Shown: positions 48,221 to 59,227, counted from the first letter of the stretch. The stretch is DNA of 64,000 nt from Pantoea eucrina (GCF_001691555.1 NZ_MAYN01000008.1:1914682-1978681), one strand, 5' to 3'. Program-made: numbers and translations. Notes: generated by a model from the letters alone, not told the origin.

Positions 48221-49972
48221 TTAATCCTGCGCCGCGCGTGGCCAGATCCACGCCAGGAACATACGCGGATAACTGCGCTTACGCTGTTTTTCCAGCGCCC
48301 TGTCGCGCTCCCGCACCTGCTCATCGGTCAGATGTACTATGGCTGGTGGCACAAAATCAGCGGTTTTCAGCGGCGAATGCTGAGTGACGTAGTCGCGCAG
48401 CACATCAGCATCGCGCAGACCGCTATTACGGTAGCCTGCCAGCGTCGTCAGCTGCGGATAGCCATCGCCGCCGCTGGCGTTAAAGCTGTTAGTGGCGAGG
48501 CGATAGGTCTTCTTCTTCTCCAGCGGCTTCCCGTTGATTTTGACATCACTGACTGATTTACCATCGGCCACCAGGCTGACGCCAGCTAACTGAGCAAAGC
48601 CGCCGGAGTTGGTTTTAATATTCGCCACGCGGGCAAGATAGTCCTGCAGCGCCTCACCGCTCAGCGTGACCGACACCACCTGATTGCCAAACGGCTGCAC
48701 CTGCAGCAGATCGCGCAGGCGCAGTTCGCCTGCTGCCAGCGACGTGCGGATGCCGCCGCCGCTGATCACTCCCACATCTGCTTTGGTCGCGGCCATCTGC
48801 GCACGCAGGATCAGCTGTGCCAGATTGGTTTGCTCAAAGCGGACTTTATTGCGCTCGCCGACAAACAGCCCGTCACTGCGGCCAACGGCTACATCCAGCT
48901 GTTTACCGGCGCGCAGCTGGAAAGGCGTCAGCAGCTTCATCATCGCCGTATTAGGGACGATCGGCTCCTGATAAGGCAGCCAGGTTTCACTGCCATCCTG
49001 ATTTGTGACTTTATGCTTCAAATTAACCGGAATGAGCTGATAATTTTCCAGCGTCAGCTCGCCATTGCGAAAGGTAAAATCGCCGCGACCGACATATTTG
49101 CCCCACTCCTTAGCCTGCATGATCCAGACGCCATTTTGCCGATCGGGCTGGCAGGGCTGGCCCGGCTGGTAATCCGGAACGCTGCTGTTAGCCTGCGCCA
49201 TACAGACGGCATCGTGTGAGTGGCCGCCCACGATAACACTCAGGGTGCCAGGCGGCAGACTGCGCGCCAGCTCAACGTCGCCCGGGGCGTTACTGCCGTG
49301 CTGGCCGTCGTCATAGTGCCCCATATGCGTCAGCGCGATAATCACATCGGGTTTCTCCGTTGCGCGCAGCTCTGCTACCGCTTTCAGCGTCTCTTTAACC
49401 GGATCGCGTATCTCAAGCTCTGCAACGTTTTCCGGATTGGTGATACGCAGCGTATCCGTAGTGGTCAGCCCGATAACCGCTATTTTCAGGCCCATACGGT
49501 TAAATATGGCCCAGGGCGAAAACAGTCGCCGATCGCTGCCTTTTTGATAGATATTGGCAGCGAGAAAAGGGAAACGCGCCCACTTTTGCTGCTGTTCCAG
49601 CACGCTCAGGGGCTTATCAAATTCGTGGTTTCCCAGCGCCATAGCGTCATAGCCAACCAGATTCATGCCGCGAATGTCAGGCTCTGCATTCAGTAAATCT
49701 GACTCCGGCACGCCGGTGTTAATATCCCCGGCAGAGAGGATGAGTGCCCCTCCTCCGCGCGCCTGTACATCATAACGCTGCTGGTCCATCAGGGTCTTTT
49801 GTGCTGCCAGCCCATACTCACCCTGTGCGTTACTCCAGAAATGGCCATGATGATCGTTGGTATGCAGGATGCTGAAACGATAGCTGCGATCGGTTTGCCA
49901 CGCCTGCGCCAGCATCGGCACCAGCAAAACCAGCAGCGCCAGCCAGGGCTTTTTAGGGGTAAGTAACAACAC
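48221..49972 (-). CDS. ushA: Periplasmic 5'-nucleotidase/UDP-sugar hydrolase
   Basis: Degrades extracellular nucleotides and UDP-glucose in the periplasm. It carries the metallophosphoesterase motifs FSILHTNDHHGHFW, DAMALGNHEFD, ALTHMGHYDDG and GGHSHD in the N-terminal domain, and the substrate-binding C-terminal domain with FNASGGDGYPQL. The start is a GTG at 49972, six bases after AAGGAG, giving 583 residues and a signal peptide ending PMLAQA. E. coli UshA has 550; the extra residues are mostly a basic C-terminal tail (LEKQRKRSYPRMFLAWIWPR). The longer ORF upstream is rejected. Confidence 0.93.
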   Translation of the reverse strand: MLLLTPKKPWLALLVLLVPMLAQAWQTDRSYRFSILHTNDHHGHFWSNAQGEYGLAAQKTLMDQQRYDVQARGGGALILSAGDINTGVPESDLLNAEPDIRGMNLVGYDAMALGNHEFDKPLSVLEQQQKWARFPFLAANIYQKGSDRRLFSPWAIFNRMGLKIAVIGLTTTDTLRITNPENVAELEIRDPVKETLKAVAELRATEKPDVIIALTHMGHYDDGQHGSNAPGDVELARSLPPGTLSVIVGGHSHDAVCMAQANSSVPDYQPGQPCQPDRQNGVWIMQAKEWGKYVGRGDFTFRNGELTLENYQLIPVNLKHKVTNQDGSETWLPYQEPIVPNTAMMKLLTPFQLRAGKQLDVAVGRSDGLFVGERNKVRFEQTNLAQLILRAQMAATKADVGVISGGGIRTSLAAGELRLRDLLQVQPFGNQVVSVTLSGEALQDYLARVANIKTNSGGFAQLAGVSLVADGKSVSDVKINGKPLEKKKTYRLATNSFNASGGDGYPQLTTLAGYRNSGLRDADVLRDYVTQHSPLKTADFVPPAIVHLTDEQVRERDRALEKQRKRSYPRMFLAWIWPRAAQD

Positions 49973-50322
49973 AACGCTCTCCTTGTTCGGTTTTTTCCAC
50001 CACATCGTGGACCTGACAGATTTCTGCCCTCTGTGTCGCACAGTTCTTGCCTTAACTCAAGCCGAAAGGCAGTATCCGCTGCTATTTTCATCTGTTCTGC
50101 CCGACAGGGCGCACCGGCAATGCTGCGCTTTTTAGCGCTGCCGTAATGCATTATCGCTATCTGCAGGCCAGGATAACTGCCGAAAATAGCGCTTCGGCAC
50201 GTTTTTCATTGCATTTTTTCAGTTTATTCAGCTTTCATCCCGCAATTGTCTAAACGCTGCAGCAGGATTTGCATTACACTTGGTTGTTACAAGCGGACAC
50301 ATTTGCACACAAGGAGACAGGC
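49973..50322. other. ushA-ybaL intergenic region
   Basis: These 350 bases between divergent ushA and ybaL contain no supported gene. The region should hold both promoters; T- and A-rich stretches near 50200-50290 are the likely place for ybaL's. I could not identify a hexamer pair with confidence. In E. coli fsr lies in this interval; no trace of it is visible. Confidence 0.5.
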
Positions 50323-52011
50323 ATGCATCACACCACACCGTTGATCACCACTATTGTCGGGGGCCTGGTCCTCGCGTTTCTCCTTGGCATGCTGGCCAAC
50401 CGCCTGCGCATCTCTCCGCTGGTAGGCTATCTGGTTGCCGGCGTGGTCGCGGGCCCTTTTACGCCAGGCTTTGTTGCGGATACCAATCTGGCACCTGAAC
50501 TGGCAGAGCTGGGCGTGATTCTGCTGATGTTTGGCGTCGGACTGCACTTCTCACTGAAAGATCTGATGGCGGTAAAGTCGATCGCCATTCCCGGCGCCGT
50601 GGCGCAAATTGCGGTGGCGACGCTGCTGGGAATGGGGCTCTCCTGGACCATGGGCTGGTCATGGATGACCGGCCTGGTGTTTGGCCTGTGTCTCTCTACG
50701 GCCAGTACCGTAGTGCTGCTGCGGGCGCTGGAGGAGAGACAGCTGATTGACAGCCAGCGCGGCCAGATCGCGATCGGCTGGCTGATTGTGGAAGACCTGG
50801 TCATGGTGCTGACGCTGGTGCTGCTGCCTGCCATCGCCGGTATGCTGGAGCAGGGCAATGCCAGCCCGACCCTGCTGGCATGGGATCTGCTGCTGACCAT
50901 CGGTAAAGTGGCCGCCTTTATGGTGCTGATGATGGTGGTAGGCCGTCGCGTGATCCCGTGGATCCTGGCAAAAAGCGCGGCTACCGGCTCGCGTGAACTC
51001 TTTACCCTGTCGGTGCTGGCGCTGGCGCTGGGTATCGCCTTTGGTGCAGTAGAGTTCTTTGATGTCTCCTTCGCCCTTGGCGCCTTCTTCGCCGGCATGG
51101 TGCTGAACGAATCCGAGCTGAGCCACCGCGCGGCACGCGACACGCTGCCGCTGCGCGACGCCTTTGCCGTGCTGTTCTTTGTCTCAGTCGGCATGCTGTT
51201 TAACCCGATGATCCTGATTGAACAGCCGCTGGCGGTACTGGGCGCGCTCGCCATCGTGGTACTGGGTAAATCAATCGCCGCCTGGGCGCTGGTCACTCTG
51301 CTGGGGCACTCACGCCGCACCGCGCTGACCATTTCGGTCAGCCTGGCGCAGATTGGTGAATTTGCCTTTATTCTTGCCGGCCTCGGCATTTCACTCGATT
51401 TGCTCAGTGAAGAGGGGCGCAACCTGGTGCTGGCGGCGGCTATTCTGTCGATTATGCTGAATCCTATCCTCTTCTCGCTGCTGGAGCGCTACCTGGATAA
51501 AACTGAAACCGCTGAAGAGCAGACGCTGGAAGAGGCGATGGCGGAAGAGAAACAGATCCCGGTGGATATCTGTAATCACGCGGTGATTGTGGGTTATGGA
51601 CGCGTCGGCAGCCTGCTGGGGCAGCAGCTGCTGGAAGCAGATATTCCGCTGGTGGTGGTGGAAAATTCCCGTCCGCGCGTTGAAGCGCTGCGTGAACAGG
51701 GTATCAGAGCGGTGCTGGGCAATGCAGCACGCGCAGAGACTATGGAGCTGGCGCGGCTTGACTGCGCCCGCTGGCTGCTGCTGACCATCCCGAATGGCTA
51801 TGAAGCGGGTGAAGTGGTGGTGGCCGCACGTGAGAAACGCCAGGATATTGAGATTATCGCCCGTGCACATTATGACGATGAGGTCGCCTATATTATGGAT
51901 CGCGGAGCGAATCAGGTCGTGATGGGCGAGCGTGAAATTGCCAGCAGCATGCTGAATGTGCTGAAAAAAGAGATCGAGGTGGAACCCATTTCCCGCGAAT
52001 GCCCGATTTAA
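50323..52011 (+). CDS. ybaL: Kef-type cation/proton antiporter YbaL
   Basis: CPA2-family monovalent cation/proton antiporter of 562 residues, with about 12 membrane segments (residues 1-400) and a C-terminal RCK/TrkA-N domain that binds nucleotides (NHAVIVGYGRVGSLLGQQLL). The start MHHTTPLITTIVGGLVLAFL at 50323 is near-identical to E. coli and has AAGGAG upstream. The physiological ion is not established. It converges with gsk. Confidence 0.93.
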   Translation: MHHTTPLITTIVGGLVLAFLLGMLANRLRISPLVGYLVAGVVAGPFTPGFVADTNLAPELAELGVILLMFGVGLHFSLKDLMAVKSIAIPGAVAQIAVATLLGMGLSWTMGWSWMTGLVFGLCLSTASTVVLLRALEERQLIDSQRGQIAIGWLIVEDLVMVLTLVLLPAIAGMLEQGNASPTLLAWDLLLTIGKVAAFMVLMMVVGRRVIPWILAKSAATGSRELFTLSVLALALGIAFGAVEFFDVSFALGAFFAGMVLNESELSHRAARDTLPLRDAFAVLFFVSVGMLFNPMILIEQPLAVLGALAIVVLGKSIAAWALVTLLGHSRRTALTISVSLAQIGEFAFILAGLGISLDLLSEEGRNLVLAAAILSIMLNPILFSLLERYLDKTETAEEQTLEEAMAEEKQIPVDICNHAVIVGYGRVGSLLGQQLLEADIPLVVVENSRPRVEALREQGIRAVLGNAARAETMELARLDCARWLLLTIPNGYEAGEVVVAAREKRQDIEIIARAHYDDEVAYIMDRGANQVVMGEREIASSMLNVLKKEIEVEPISRECPI

Positions 52012-52019
52012 TCGTGACA

Positions 52020-52059
52020 GTTTCTGCCCGATTATCCCGCAAGGTAACCGGGCAGAAAC
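52020..52059. terminator. Long hairpin between ybaL and gsk
   Basis: GTTTCTGCCCG (52020-52030) and CGGGCAGAAAC (52049-52059) form an 11-bp perfect stem with an 18-base loop just after ybaL. It lacks a T tract, so it is a likely but unproven terminator for the converging genes. Confidence 0.5.
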
Positions 52060-52111
52060 AGCAATCGCTTACTGCAGGGAGCGCAGTGATGCGCCCCTTT
52101 TTACCGAATGG

Positions 52112-53413
52112 TTATCTGTCCCAGTAAGACTCTTCCAGGCTATCTTCCCGCTCCGGCAGGCCGCGCGTCAGGCGCGGTGAATGCTGATTCAGCACCTGAT
52201 AACTGACGCGGTTAGCGTATTTACACACCTGCGCCAGCGAAGAGTAGGTCAGATATTCACGTGCGTGCTTGCTGGAGTTGGGTACCTTGAGGCGATGAAA
52301 GTTATTCGCCGTGATATCGTGCAGCAGCGCCGCCAGCGCCCCGTCACCGGCGCCGTTGGTATTCATGATCTTTTCCGGGCCGCCCATATAAGGCGCGATA
52401 TGCGAAAAGATGCGCAGCGGCTGCTGACAATCCTGCTGGCGCATCGCCCGGCTGAACTCATACTGGTTAAATTCCGCAATCGCGCCCGGCAGCAGCGGGT
52501 GATTCGTTTTACGTTTAAATTCATCTTCGGTAAAGCCCGCCATGTAGAGCCCGGTCGGCCCGGCGGTGCAGAGCACCAGATCGACCCACTCCAGCGCCAT
52601 ATCGGCTGCCAGCAGCGGATCCTGTTCACCGGTCAGCGCAAACGCCTCTTCTTCATTCATCGCGACAATAGAGACGTGATCGCGCAGGAAATCGCGCCAG
52701 AACTGCGGGTTATCCTGAATGACATATTTTGTACCCAGCGTTAATACCACCGGCACATTATGCTTTTTCGCATACGCAATGGCGCGCAGCGTGGCGTCCG
52801 GCATCGGTTCACCCGGCTGACAGCGTACCAGATAGGAGGTCAGTACCAGCGCTGACGCCCCGGCAATCACCTCTTCCGGGATACTCTCTGCCTGCAGCCG
52901 GTTCATCTGTCCCGGACTGATGGCAAAGGTTCGTTCACCGTGCTCGCCAATAAGGGTAAAGCAGCGGCCAATTGCGCCGTCCACGCCCTGCAGGAAGTTC
53001 AGATCCATACGGCTGGAGGTGTTGCAGAGATAGCGATAGGCGTAGCCGCCAATCTGGATATTATTGCACATGACACCCAGCAGCACGGAACGATCGTCAG
53101 CCAGTACTGAATAGTTGTGCAACGTGTTGCCAATGGTGCCACCGGCAAACTGATGGCTGATCAGCTGTTCGCGCATCAGCTCGTTATAAAGCGCTTCCGC
53201 CGTGGCGTCGTCAATCACCAGCGAATGACCGGCACTCAGGCCGTAGCGCTGCAGGAACGCATCATCAACTTTGGCTTCGATATCCACCAGCGTCTGGTCG
53301 ATACCCACCACCCAGCTGCCCTCCTCCTGCTCCTGCTGAATAGCCTGCAGCAGCGGATCGCGCGCGTTGACGGGGAAATAGTGTTTGGATTTACGTTTGC
53401 CGGGAAATTTCAT
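52112..53413 (-). CDS. gsk: Inosine-guanosine kinase
   Basis: PfkB-family kinase that phosphorylates inosine and guanosine in purine salvage. The product has 433 residues (434 in E. coli). The C-terminal signature NTNGAGDGALAALLHDITAN with the catalytic aspartate is clear, as is the N-terminal MKFPGKRKSKHYFPVNARDP. E. coli has aes between gsk and hemH; here hemH follows directly, 61 bases away on the same strand. Confidence 0.96.
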   Translation of the reverse strand: MKFPGKRKSKHYFPVNARDPLLQAIQQEQEEGSWVVGIDQTLVDIEAKVDDAFLQRYGLSAGHSLVIDDATAEALYNELMREQLISHQFAGGTIGNTLHNYSVLADDRSVLLGVMCNNIQIGGYAYRYLCNTSSRMDLNFLQGVDGAIGRCFTLIGEHGERTFAISPGQMNRLQAESIPEEVIAGASALVLTSYLVRCQPGEPMPDATLRAIAYAKKHNVPVVLTLGTKYVIQDNPQFWRDFLRDHVSIVAMNEEEAFALTGEQDPLLAADMALEWVDLVLCTAGPTGLYMAGFTEDEFKRKTNHPLLPGAIAEFNQYEFSRAMRQQDCQQPLRIFSHIAPYMGGPEKIMNTNGAGDGALAALLHDITANNFHRLKVPNSSKHAREYLTYSSLAQVCKYANRVSYQVLNQHSPRLTRGLPEREDSLEESYWDR

Positions 53414-53474
53414 GAAAAGCAGTCATCAGGGAAAATCAGGCAGAGAAGCATATCATACTCTCTGCCTGATGCGC

Positions 53475-54434
53475 TTAGCGGCGCGCGTTGACCAGCTGAA
53501 CCATCATCTCGATGTGTTCGTCATCCGCGTTAAGCGCGGGTATATATTCAAATTTTTCGCCGCCTGCATGCAGGAAAATTTCGCAGTTTTCACCGCTTAT
53601 CTCTTCCAGCGTTTCAAGGCAGTCAGCCGCAAAGCCGGGACTCATCACCTGCACATGCTTAACGCCTTTAGCCGGCAGACTTTTCATGGTCTCATCGGTG
53701 TAGGGCATCAGCCACGGCTCACGCCCAAAGCGCGACTGGAAGGTCATCATGATTTTTTCAGGGGCAATATTCAGCGCGGCTGCCAGCGCGGCGGTGGTAT
53801 CTTTACAGCGCAGCGGATAGTCATCGCCTTCATTGGCAAAACGCTGCGGAATGCCGTGATAGGAGAGTACCAGCAGATCCGGCTCGCCATGGCGGGCAAA
53901 TGAGCGCTCAACAGAGGCTTTCAGCGCGGCGATATAGGCCGGATGCTCAGCATAATCGCGAATAAAGGAGACCTGCGGCAGCGAGCGCAGCGGTTTAAAG
54001 CTGCTGGCCAGACCATCCCATACGGCGGCAACGGTAGAACAGGAGAACTGCGGATAAAGCGGCAGCACAATCAGGTGCGTGACGCCCTGCTCCAGCAGAC
54101 GATGCACTGCGCCGTCCAGGCTCGGCTGACCATAGCTCATGCCCAGCTCAACCGGCATGTCTACGCGCTGCGCCAGTGCCGCACGCTGCCGCTTGCTGAA
54201 TACCATCAGCGGCGATCCCTCTTCCATCCAGACGGAAGCGTAGAGTTTCGACACGCGCGGCGAGCGAAACGGCAGAATAATAAAATTAAGAATGGGCCAC
54301 CATAGCCAGCGCGGCGTATCAACCACGCGCGGATCGCCGAGGAACTGCTTCAGATAGCGTTTCACCGCCGGGGTGGTAGGGGCTTCAGGTGTGCCTAAGT
54401 TAACCAGCAGAACACCGGGCTTATCTTGCCTCAT
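53475..54434 (-). CDS. hemH: Ferrochelatase
   Basis: Inserts Fe(II) into protoporphyrin IX, the last step of haem synthesis. The 319-residue product contains the catalytic-histidine region [13 protein letters not shown] and the [17 protein letters not shown] loop; [16 protein letters not shown] is the second metal region. The start is at 54434 ([16 protein letters not shown]), with AAGGAA upstream; an in-frame ATG seven codons earlier is less likely. It follows adk on the minus strand with a terminator between them. Confidence 0.96.
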   Translation of the reverse strand: MRQDKPGVLLVNLGTPEAPTTPAVKRYLKQFLGDPRVVDTPRWLWWPILNFIILPFRSPRVSKLYASVWMEEGSPLMVFSKRQRAALAQRVDMPVELGMSYGQPSLDGAVHRLLEQGVTHLIVLPLYPQFSCSTVAAVWDGLASSFKPLRSLPQVSFIRDYAEHPAYIAALKASVERSFARHGEPDLLVLSYHGIPQRFANEGDDYPLRCKDTTAALAAALNIAPEKIMMTFQSRFGREPWLMPYTDETMKSLPAKGVKHVQVMSPGFAADCLETLEEISGENCEIFLHAGGEKFEYIPALNADDEHIEMMVQLVNARR

Positions 54435-54515
54435 TGTATTTCCTTGATGTCGCAACGAAGAGTGGTGAATCGGGGGAAATTGTAGCGGAAATCACGGGCG
54501 GGAAAAGCAATTGCT

Positions 54516-54545
54516 GTAAAAGGGCCAGGCATCCGGCCCTTTTTG
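54516..54545 (-). terminator. Rho-independent terminator after adk
   Basis: Read on the minus strand, AAAAAGGGCCGG and its complement CCTGGCCCTTTT make a strong stem with a short loop and a T tail. It lies just after the adk stop and separates adk from hemH. Confidence 0.85.
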
Positions 54546-54548
54546 TAC

Positions 54549-55250
<702 letters not shown>

Positions 55251-55344
55251 TTATGACCCGCCAGCCACAAGGCAACGGGTACGCTATCACTGGCCCCTGT
55301 ACTGTGACCTGCTTTGGGATTAAGCGCCAGATGGCGGATTGCTT

Positions 55345-56166
55345 TTAGGAATTCAGGCTACGCAGCAGCAACGCTTTCAGCTGCTTTTTCAGCGTCGCGG
55401 TGACATTCGTATGTTTACTGCCGCTGCCGCGCAGGCTGGCGGGCATCAGCAAACGTCCGCTCATCCGCCGGATCCCGGGCGGCAGGTCAACATGATGCAG
55501 TACCGGCGGCAGCTCAATCAGGGCAAACGGCAAACCGGGCTGCTGCAGTGATGAGAGAGGGAGCGGCGTCTCCAGCGTAAACCGGTCAACCAGAGCAACA
55601 TTAAAGGGTTTCCACTCAGCGTGCTCCATCCTCGTCAGCGCCTGCTGCGGCGCGTTGCCCAGCGCCAGCCCCTGTTCGATCAGCCGCAGTTCGCTGCGTA
55701 CCAGCGTGCTGAATTTTGTCGTGCGCAGTGCAATCAGCACCAGATCGTCGCTCAGCGCTGCGTGGCGGTTCAGGTGCGCCACAAACAGATGGGATTCGGC
55801 GATCAGCGCTTTATGCAGCGCGCTGGCAAAGGAATCGGAAGCGTCGGTCACGCCCTGACTCTGGCAGGTATCAAGCGATCGTACCCGCCCTTCCGCCAGA
55901 TCCACATGCTCTATCAGCGCGATATTGCCCGCCATCATGGGGACAGCAGGCAGTACGCTCAGCTCGCTGACCGGATGGTGCGAGGCGTAGCGCGTCTGAT
56001 TGCGTGCCTGCTCCTGGCGTAAAAAAAGCTGGGACAGCACGACGCGCGCAATATGCAGCGAGGGTGCAAAGAAGAGATCGTAGTTTTCCAGCCGATAGTA
56101 GCGGGATAGCTGGCTGCGCAGCCGATCGCATATCGCCGCCCTGGCAGAAGCGTATTGTGGGGCCAT
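55345..56166 (-). CDS. Unrecognised protein, possibly a degenerate aminotransferase-class-V fold
   Basis: A 273-residue soluble protein I cannot name. It has the flavour of fold-type I PLP enzymes: DLFFAPSLHIARVVLSQLF resembles the early cofactor-loop helix, and VTDASDSFASALHKALIAES then FVAHLNRHAALSDDLVLIAL resembles the DxSxSxG and xGHK segments of class V aminotransferases. The expected PLP lysine appears replaced (HLNRH), so catalysis is doubtful. The start at 56166 (MAPQYASARAAICDRL) follows AGGGAAA. It is divergent from a LysR gene, which probably controls it. The family idea is tentative. Confidence 0.7.
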   Translation of the reverse strand: MAPQYASARAAICDRLRSQLSRYYRLENYDLFFAPSLHIARVVLSQLFLRQEQARNQTRYASHHPVSELSVLPAVPMMAGNIALIEHVDLAEGRVRSLDTCQSQGVTDASDSFASALHKALIAESHLFVAHLNRHAALSDDLVLIALRTTKFSTLVRSELRLIEQGLALGNAPQQALTRMEHAEWKPFNVALVDRFTLETPLPLSSLQQPGLPFALIELPPVLHHVDLPPGIRRMSGRLLMPASLRGSGSKHTNVTATLKKQLKALLLRSLNS

Positions 56167-56350
56167 CGCGTAACGTTTCCCTGTATTGACTGCGAAGTAG
56201 TGCTTCCGGCAGGTAAACCGCGTGGCTGATACATAGCCAGCACGCCCCGTCAACCTGCCAGAATCTGGAGCAAAGGTTAGGGCAATGCGGCTGGACATTA
56301 AAATGATATAAACTGACAATCCCTGTTAGGTTTTTACACAAGGGACGAGT

Positions 56351-57220
56351 ATGACCGCGCTTCCGTCACTACGGGCGCTGCGCTATTTTCATCAGGCAGC
56401 GCTGCACAGCAGTTTCAGTACGGCAGCGGAAACCCTGCATGTCACCCACAGCGCCGTCAGCCACCAGGTGCGCCAGCTGGAGAGCTGGATGGGCAAGCCG
56501 CTGTTTGTACGCACTAACGGACGCGTTAAATTAACCTCGCACGGTGAACGCCTGCTGGTCAGCTGTCAGAAAGCGTTCAGCGAACTCGCCACCAGCTGCG
56601 AAAGCATTCGTACCGGCATGCGGCATCATCTCTCTGTTTCCTGTGCGCCCAGCTTCCTCTCACAGTGGATGATCCCGCGCATCAGCAGTTTCTATCAGCG
56701 CTACCCGGATATTGACGTGCAGTTTCAGTCACTGGTCGACATTGACCAGCTGCGTAGCGAGCATACCGATGTACTGATCCTGAGCTACGAGCAGCAGCCC
56801 GATGACGACATTGAGGCCACGCTTATCAGCGATGACGCAATCGGGCCGCTCTGTGCGCCGCACTACGCCGAACACCTGCAGAGCGCGCGCGATCTGCAAA
56901 CGCTGCCGCTGCTGCATGCGGATACCCGGCTGCACGCCTGGGCAGAATGGGCAAAAAACAGCGGCGTGCGGGGTGATTTCTGGCGTGGCAAACACTTTGA
57001 TAATCTGATGCTGGCCATTCAGGCCGCCAGAAGCGGTCTGGGAATCATCATGGCGCCGCGGCTGCTGGTACAGCAGGAGCTGAAAGCGGGTGCGCTGATC
57101 GCACCGCTGGGCTTTGTACGCATCGATCGCGCCACCTGGATGATGGCTAAACGCTCACGCGAGCAGAATGCAGAGATCCGTCTGTTTCGCGCATGGCTTA
57201 GCGAACAGGCGCAGTGTTAA
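56351..57220 (+). CDS. LysR-family regulator (GcvA-like) in the adk-htpG insertion
   Basis: LysR-type regulator of 289 residues. The HTH is SSFSTAAETLHVTHSAVSHQ, then VRQLESWMGKPLFVRTNGRV, a pattern close to the GcvA/AmpR/TrpI subgroup. The C-terminal half is a periplasmic-binding-like effector domain. AAGGGACGAGT precedes the ATG. It is divergent from the unknown gene at 55345-56166, separated by 184 bases with an AT-rich stretch near 56305-56325 that likely holds its promoter. The target and effector are unknown. Confidence 0.88.
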   Translation: MTALPSLRALRYFHQAALHSSFSTAAETLHVTHSAVSHQVRQLESWMGKPLFVRTNGRVKLTSHGERLLVSCQKAFSELATSCESIRTGMRHHLSVSCAPSFLSQWMIPRISSFYQRYPDIDVQFQSLVDIDQLRSEHTDVLILSYEQQPDDDIEATLISDDAIGPLCAPHYAEHLQSARDLQTLPLLHADTRLHAWAEWAKNSGVRGDFWRGKHFDNLMLAIQAARSGLGIIMAPRLLVQQELKAGALIAPLGFVRIDRATWMMAKRSREQNAEIRLFRAWLSEQAQC

Positions 57221-57225
57221 GGCAA

Positions 57226-57254
57226 TAAAAAGGGCGCCATTAAAGACGCCCTTA
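57226..57254 (-). terminator. Rho-independent terminator after htpG
   Basis: On the minus strand AGGGCG and CGCCCT with a ten-base loop are followed by TTTTTATT. On the plus strand it could also serve the LysR gene, but the T tract there is short. Confidence 0.8.
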
Positions 57255-57282
57255 GCGGTAGTTTTGCTCTCGCTGCGCGGCG

Positions 57283-59157
57283 TTATGCCGTCAGCAGCTG
57301 GTTCATGCGGCGGATAAACTGGTTAGGATCGTCCAGCGTGCCGCGCTCAGCCAGCAGCGCCTGATCCAGCAGCAGCTCAACCCACTCGGCAAAGCGCGTC
57401 TCATCCTGGGTGTCCGCTACGCGTTTCACCAGACCGTGCTCCGGATTGATCTCAAAGATATATTTCACTTCCGGAACATCCTGACCGGCGGCGGCAAACA
57501 GCTTCGCCATCTGCGTGGTCATTTCGTTAGCGTCAGTGGTCACGATGGCAGGCGTATCGGTCAGACGATGCGTCAGACGCACTTCTTTTACGCGTTCACC
57601 CAGCAGAGTTTTCACGCGCTCAACAAACGGCTCCAGCGCTTTTTCTGCCTCTTTCTGCTCTTCGGTCTCTTCATCCGCCAGCTTGCTCAGCGACTCATCG
57701 GCTTTGCTTACCGACTGGAACGTTTTGCCGTCGAACTCGGTGAGATAACTCATCATCCACTCATCGATGCGGTCAGAGAGCAGCAGCACCTCAATGCCTT
57801 TCTTACGGAACAGCTCCAGATGCGGGCTGCTTTTCGCCGCGGCGTAGCTGTCTGCCGTGATGTAGTAGATCTTCTCCTGCCCTTCTACCATACGGCTCAG
57901 GTAGTCATCCAGCGATACGTTCTGCTCGCTGCCTTCGCTCTGCGTGGTGGCAAAACGCAGCAGTTTAGCAATCGCCTGCTGATTGGCGCTATCTTCCGCC
58001 GGTCCCTCTTTCAGCACCAGGCCAAACTCTTTCCAGAACTGCTGATACTTCTCTGCATCATCTTTTGCCAGTTTTTCCAGCATCTGCAGGCTGCGCTTAG
58101 TCAGCGCGGCGCGCAGGCTCTGGGTTACACGGCTGTCCTGCAGAATTTCACGCGAGACGTTGAGCGGCAGATCGTTAGAGTCAATCAGGCCACGCACAAA
58201 GCGCAGGTAGTTCGGCATGAACTGCTCAGCGTCATCCATGATAAACACGCGCTGTACATAAAGCTTGAGGCCATGCTTGCTGTCGCGGTTCCACATATCG
58301 AAGGGAGCACGCTGCGGGATGTAGAGCAGGCTGGTGTACTCCTGCTTGCCTTCCACGCGGTTGTGGCTCCAGATAGCCGGATCGCTGAAGTCATGCGCGA
58401 TGTGCTTATAAAACTCGTTGTACTCGTCGTCGCTGATTTCCGCTTTATTACGCGTCCACAGCGCCTGGGCTTTGTTAACCTTCTCCCAGGTTACGGTGTC
58501 GTTCTCTTCATCTTTGGTCTCGATCTCTACCGGCAGTGCGATGTGATCGGAATATTTGCTGATGACATTACGTACGCGCCAGGCGTCAAGGAAATCATCT
58601 TCGCCTTCGCGGAAATGCAGCGTGATCTCCGTACCGCGATCGGCTTTTTCAATTTCTGCCAGGGTATATTCGCCCTCGCCTTCTGACTCCCAGAACACAC
58701 CTTCGCTGGCCTGTGCACCGGCAGCACGCGTGCGTACGGTCACTTTGTCAGCAACGATAAAGGCGGAATAGAAGCCCACACCAAACTGGCCAATCAGCTG
58801 GCTGTCTTTTGCCTGGTCAGAACCCATAGACTCCAGAAACGCTTTGGTACCTGACTTAGCGATAGTGCCGAGGTTTTCAATCACCTCATCACGACGCATA
58901 CCGATACCGTTATCGCTCAGCGTCAGCGTCCGTTTCTCCTTGTCGACCGAGATACGTACGCGCAGATCGCCGTCGCCTTCATAGAGATCCGGCACAGAAA
59001 GCGCGCGGAAGCGCAGCTTATCAGCGGCATCAGAGGCGTTGGAGATCAGTTCACGCAGGAAAATCTCTTTGTTTGAATAGAGGGAATGGATCATCAGGTG
59101 CAGAAGTTGTTTTACCTCTGACTGGAAGCCACGCGTCTCTTGTCCTTTCATGGTCAT
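57283..59157 (-). CDS. htpG: Hsp90-family chaperone HtpG
   Basis: Dimeric ATP-dependent chaperone that remodels client proteins with DnaK. The product has 624 residues: GHKL ATPase domain ([31 protein letters not shown]), middle domain ([19 protein letters not shown]) and C-terminal dimerisation domain. The ATG at 59157 has GAGG five bases upstream; a second ATG two codons later matches the usual MKGQETRGF start. It is read from a sigma-32 promoter at 59200-59227. Confidence 0.96.
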   Translation of the reverse strand: MTMKGQETRGFQSEVKQLLHLMIHSLYSNKEIFLRELISNASDAADKLRFRALSVPDLYEGDGDLRVRISVDKEKRTLTLSDNGIGMRRDEVIENLGTIAKSGTKAFLESMGSDQAKDSQLIGQFGVGFYSAFIVADKVTVRTRAAGAQASEGVFWESEGEGEYTLAEIEKADRGTEITLHFREGEDDFLDAWRVRNVISKYSDHIALPVEIETKDEENDTVTWEKVNKAQALWTRNKAEISDDEYNEFYKHIAHDFSDPAIWSHNRVEGKQEYTSLLYIPQRAPFDMWNRDSKHGLKLYVQRVFIMDDAEQFMPNYLRFVRGLIDSNDLPLNVSREILQDSRVTQSLRAALTKRSLQMLEKLAKDDAEKYQQFWKEFGLVLKEGPAEDSANQQAIAKLLRFATTQSEGSEQNVSLDDYLSRMVEGQEKIYYITADSYAAAKSSPHLELFRKKGIEVLLLSDRIDEWMMSYLTEFDGKTFQSVSKADESLSKLADEETEEQKEAEKALEPFVERVKTLLGERVKEVRLTHRLTDTPAIVTTDANEMTTQMAKLFAAAGQDVPEVKYIFEINPEHGLVKRVADTQDETRFAEWVELLLDQALLAERGTLDDPNQFIRRMNQLLTA

Positions 59158-59199
59158 TGCTACCTCAACAGAATCGGGGTTGATCGAACGTTGAGAAAG

Positions 59200-59227
59200 A
59201 GATGGGGATGGCGGGAAAATTTTCAAG
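59200..59227 (-). promoter_or_regulatory. Sigma-32 heat-shock promoter of htpG
   Basis: On the minus strand CTTGAAA (59227-59221), a 13-base spacer and CCCCATCT (59207-59200) match the sigma-32 consensus (CTTGAAA-N11-16-CCCCATNT) at every defined position. It lies about 40 bases before the htpG start. Confidence 0.93.

Noticed and set aside
57436..58686. 416-residue open frame antisense to htpG
   Set aside because: Shadow of htpG, rich in Phe, Leu and His as expected for reverse reading; no recognisable motif.
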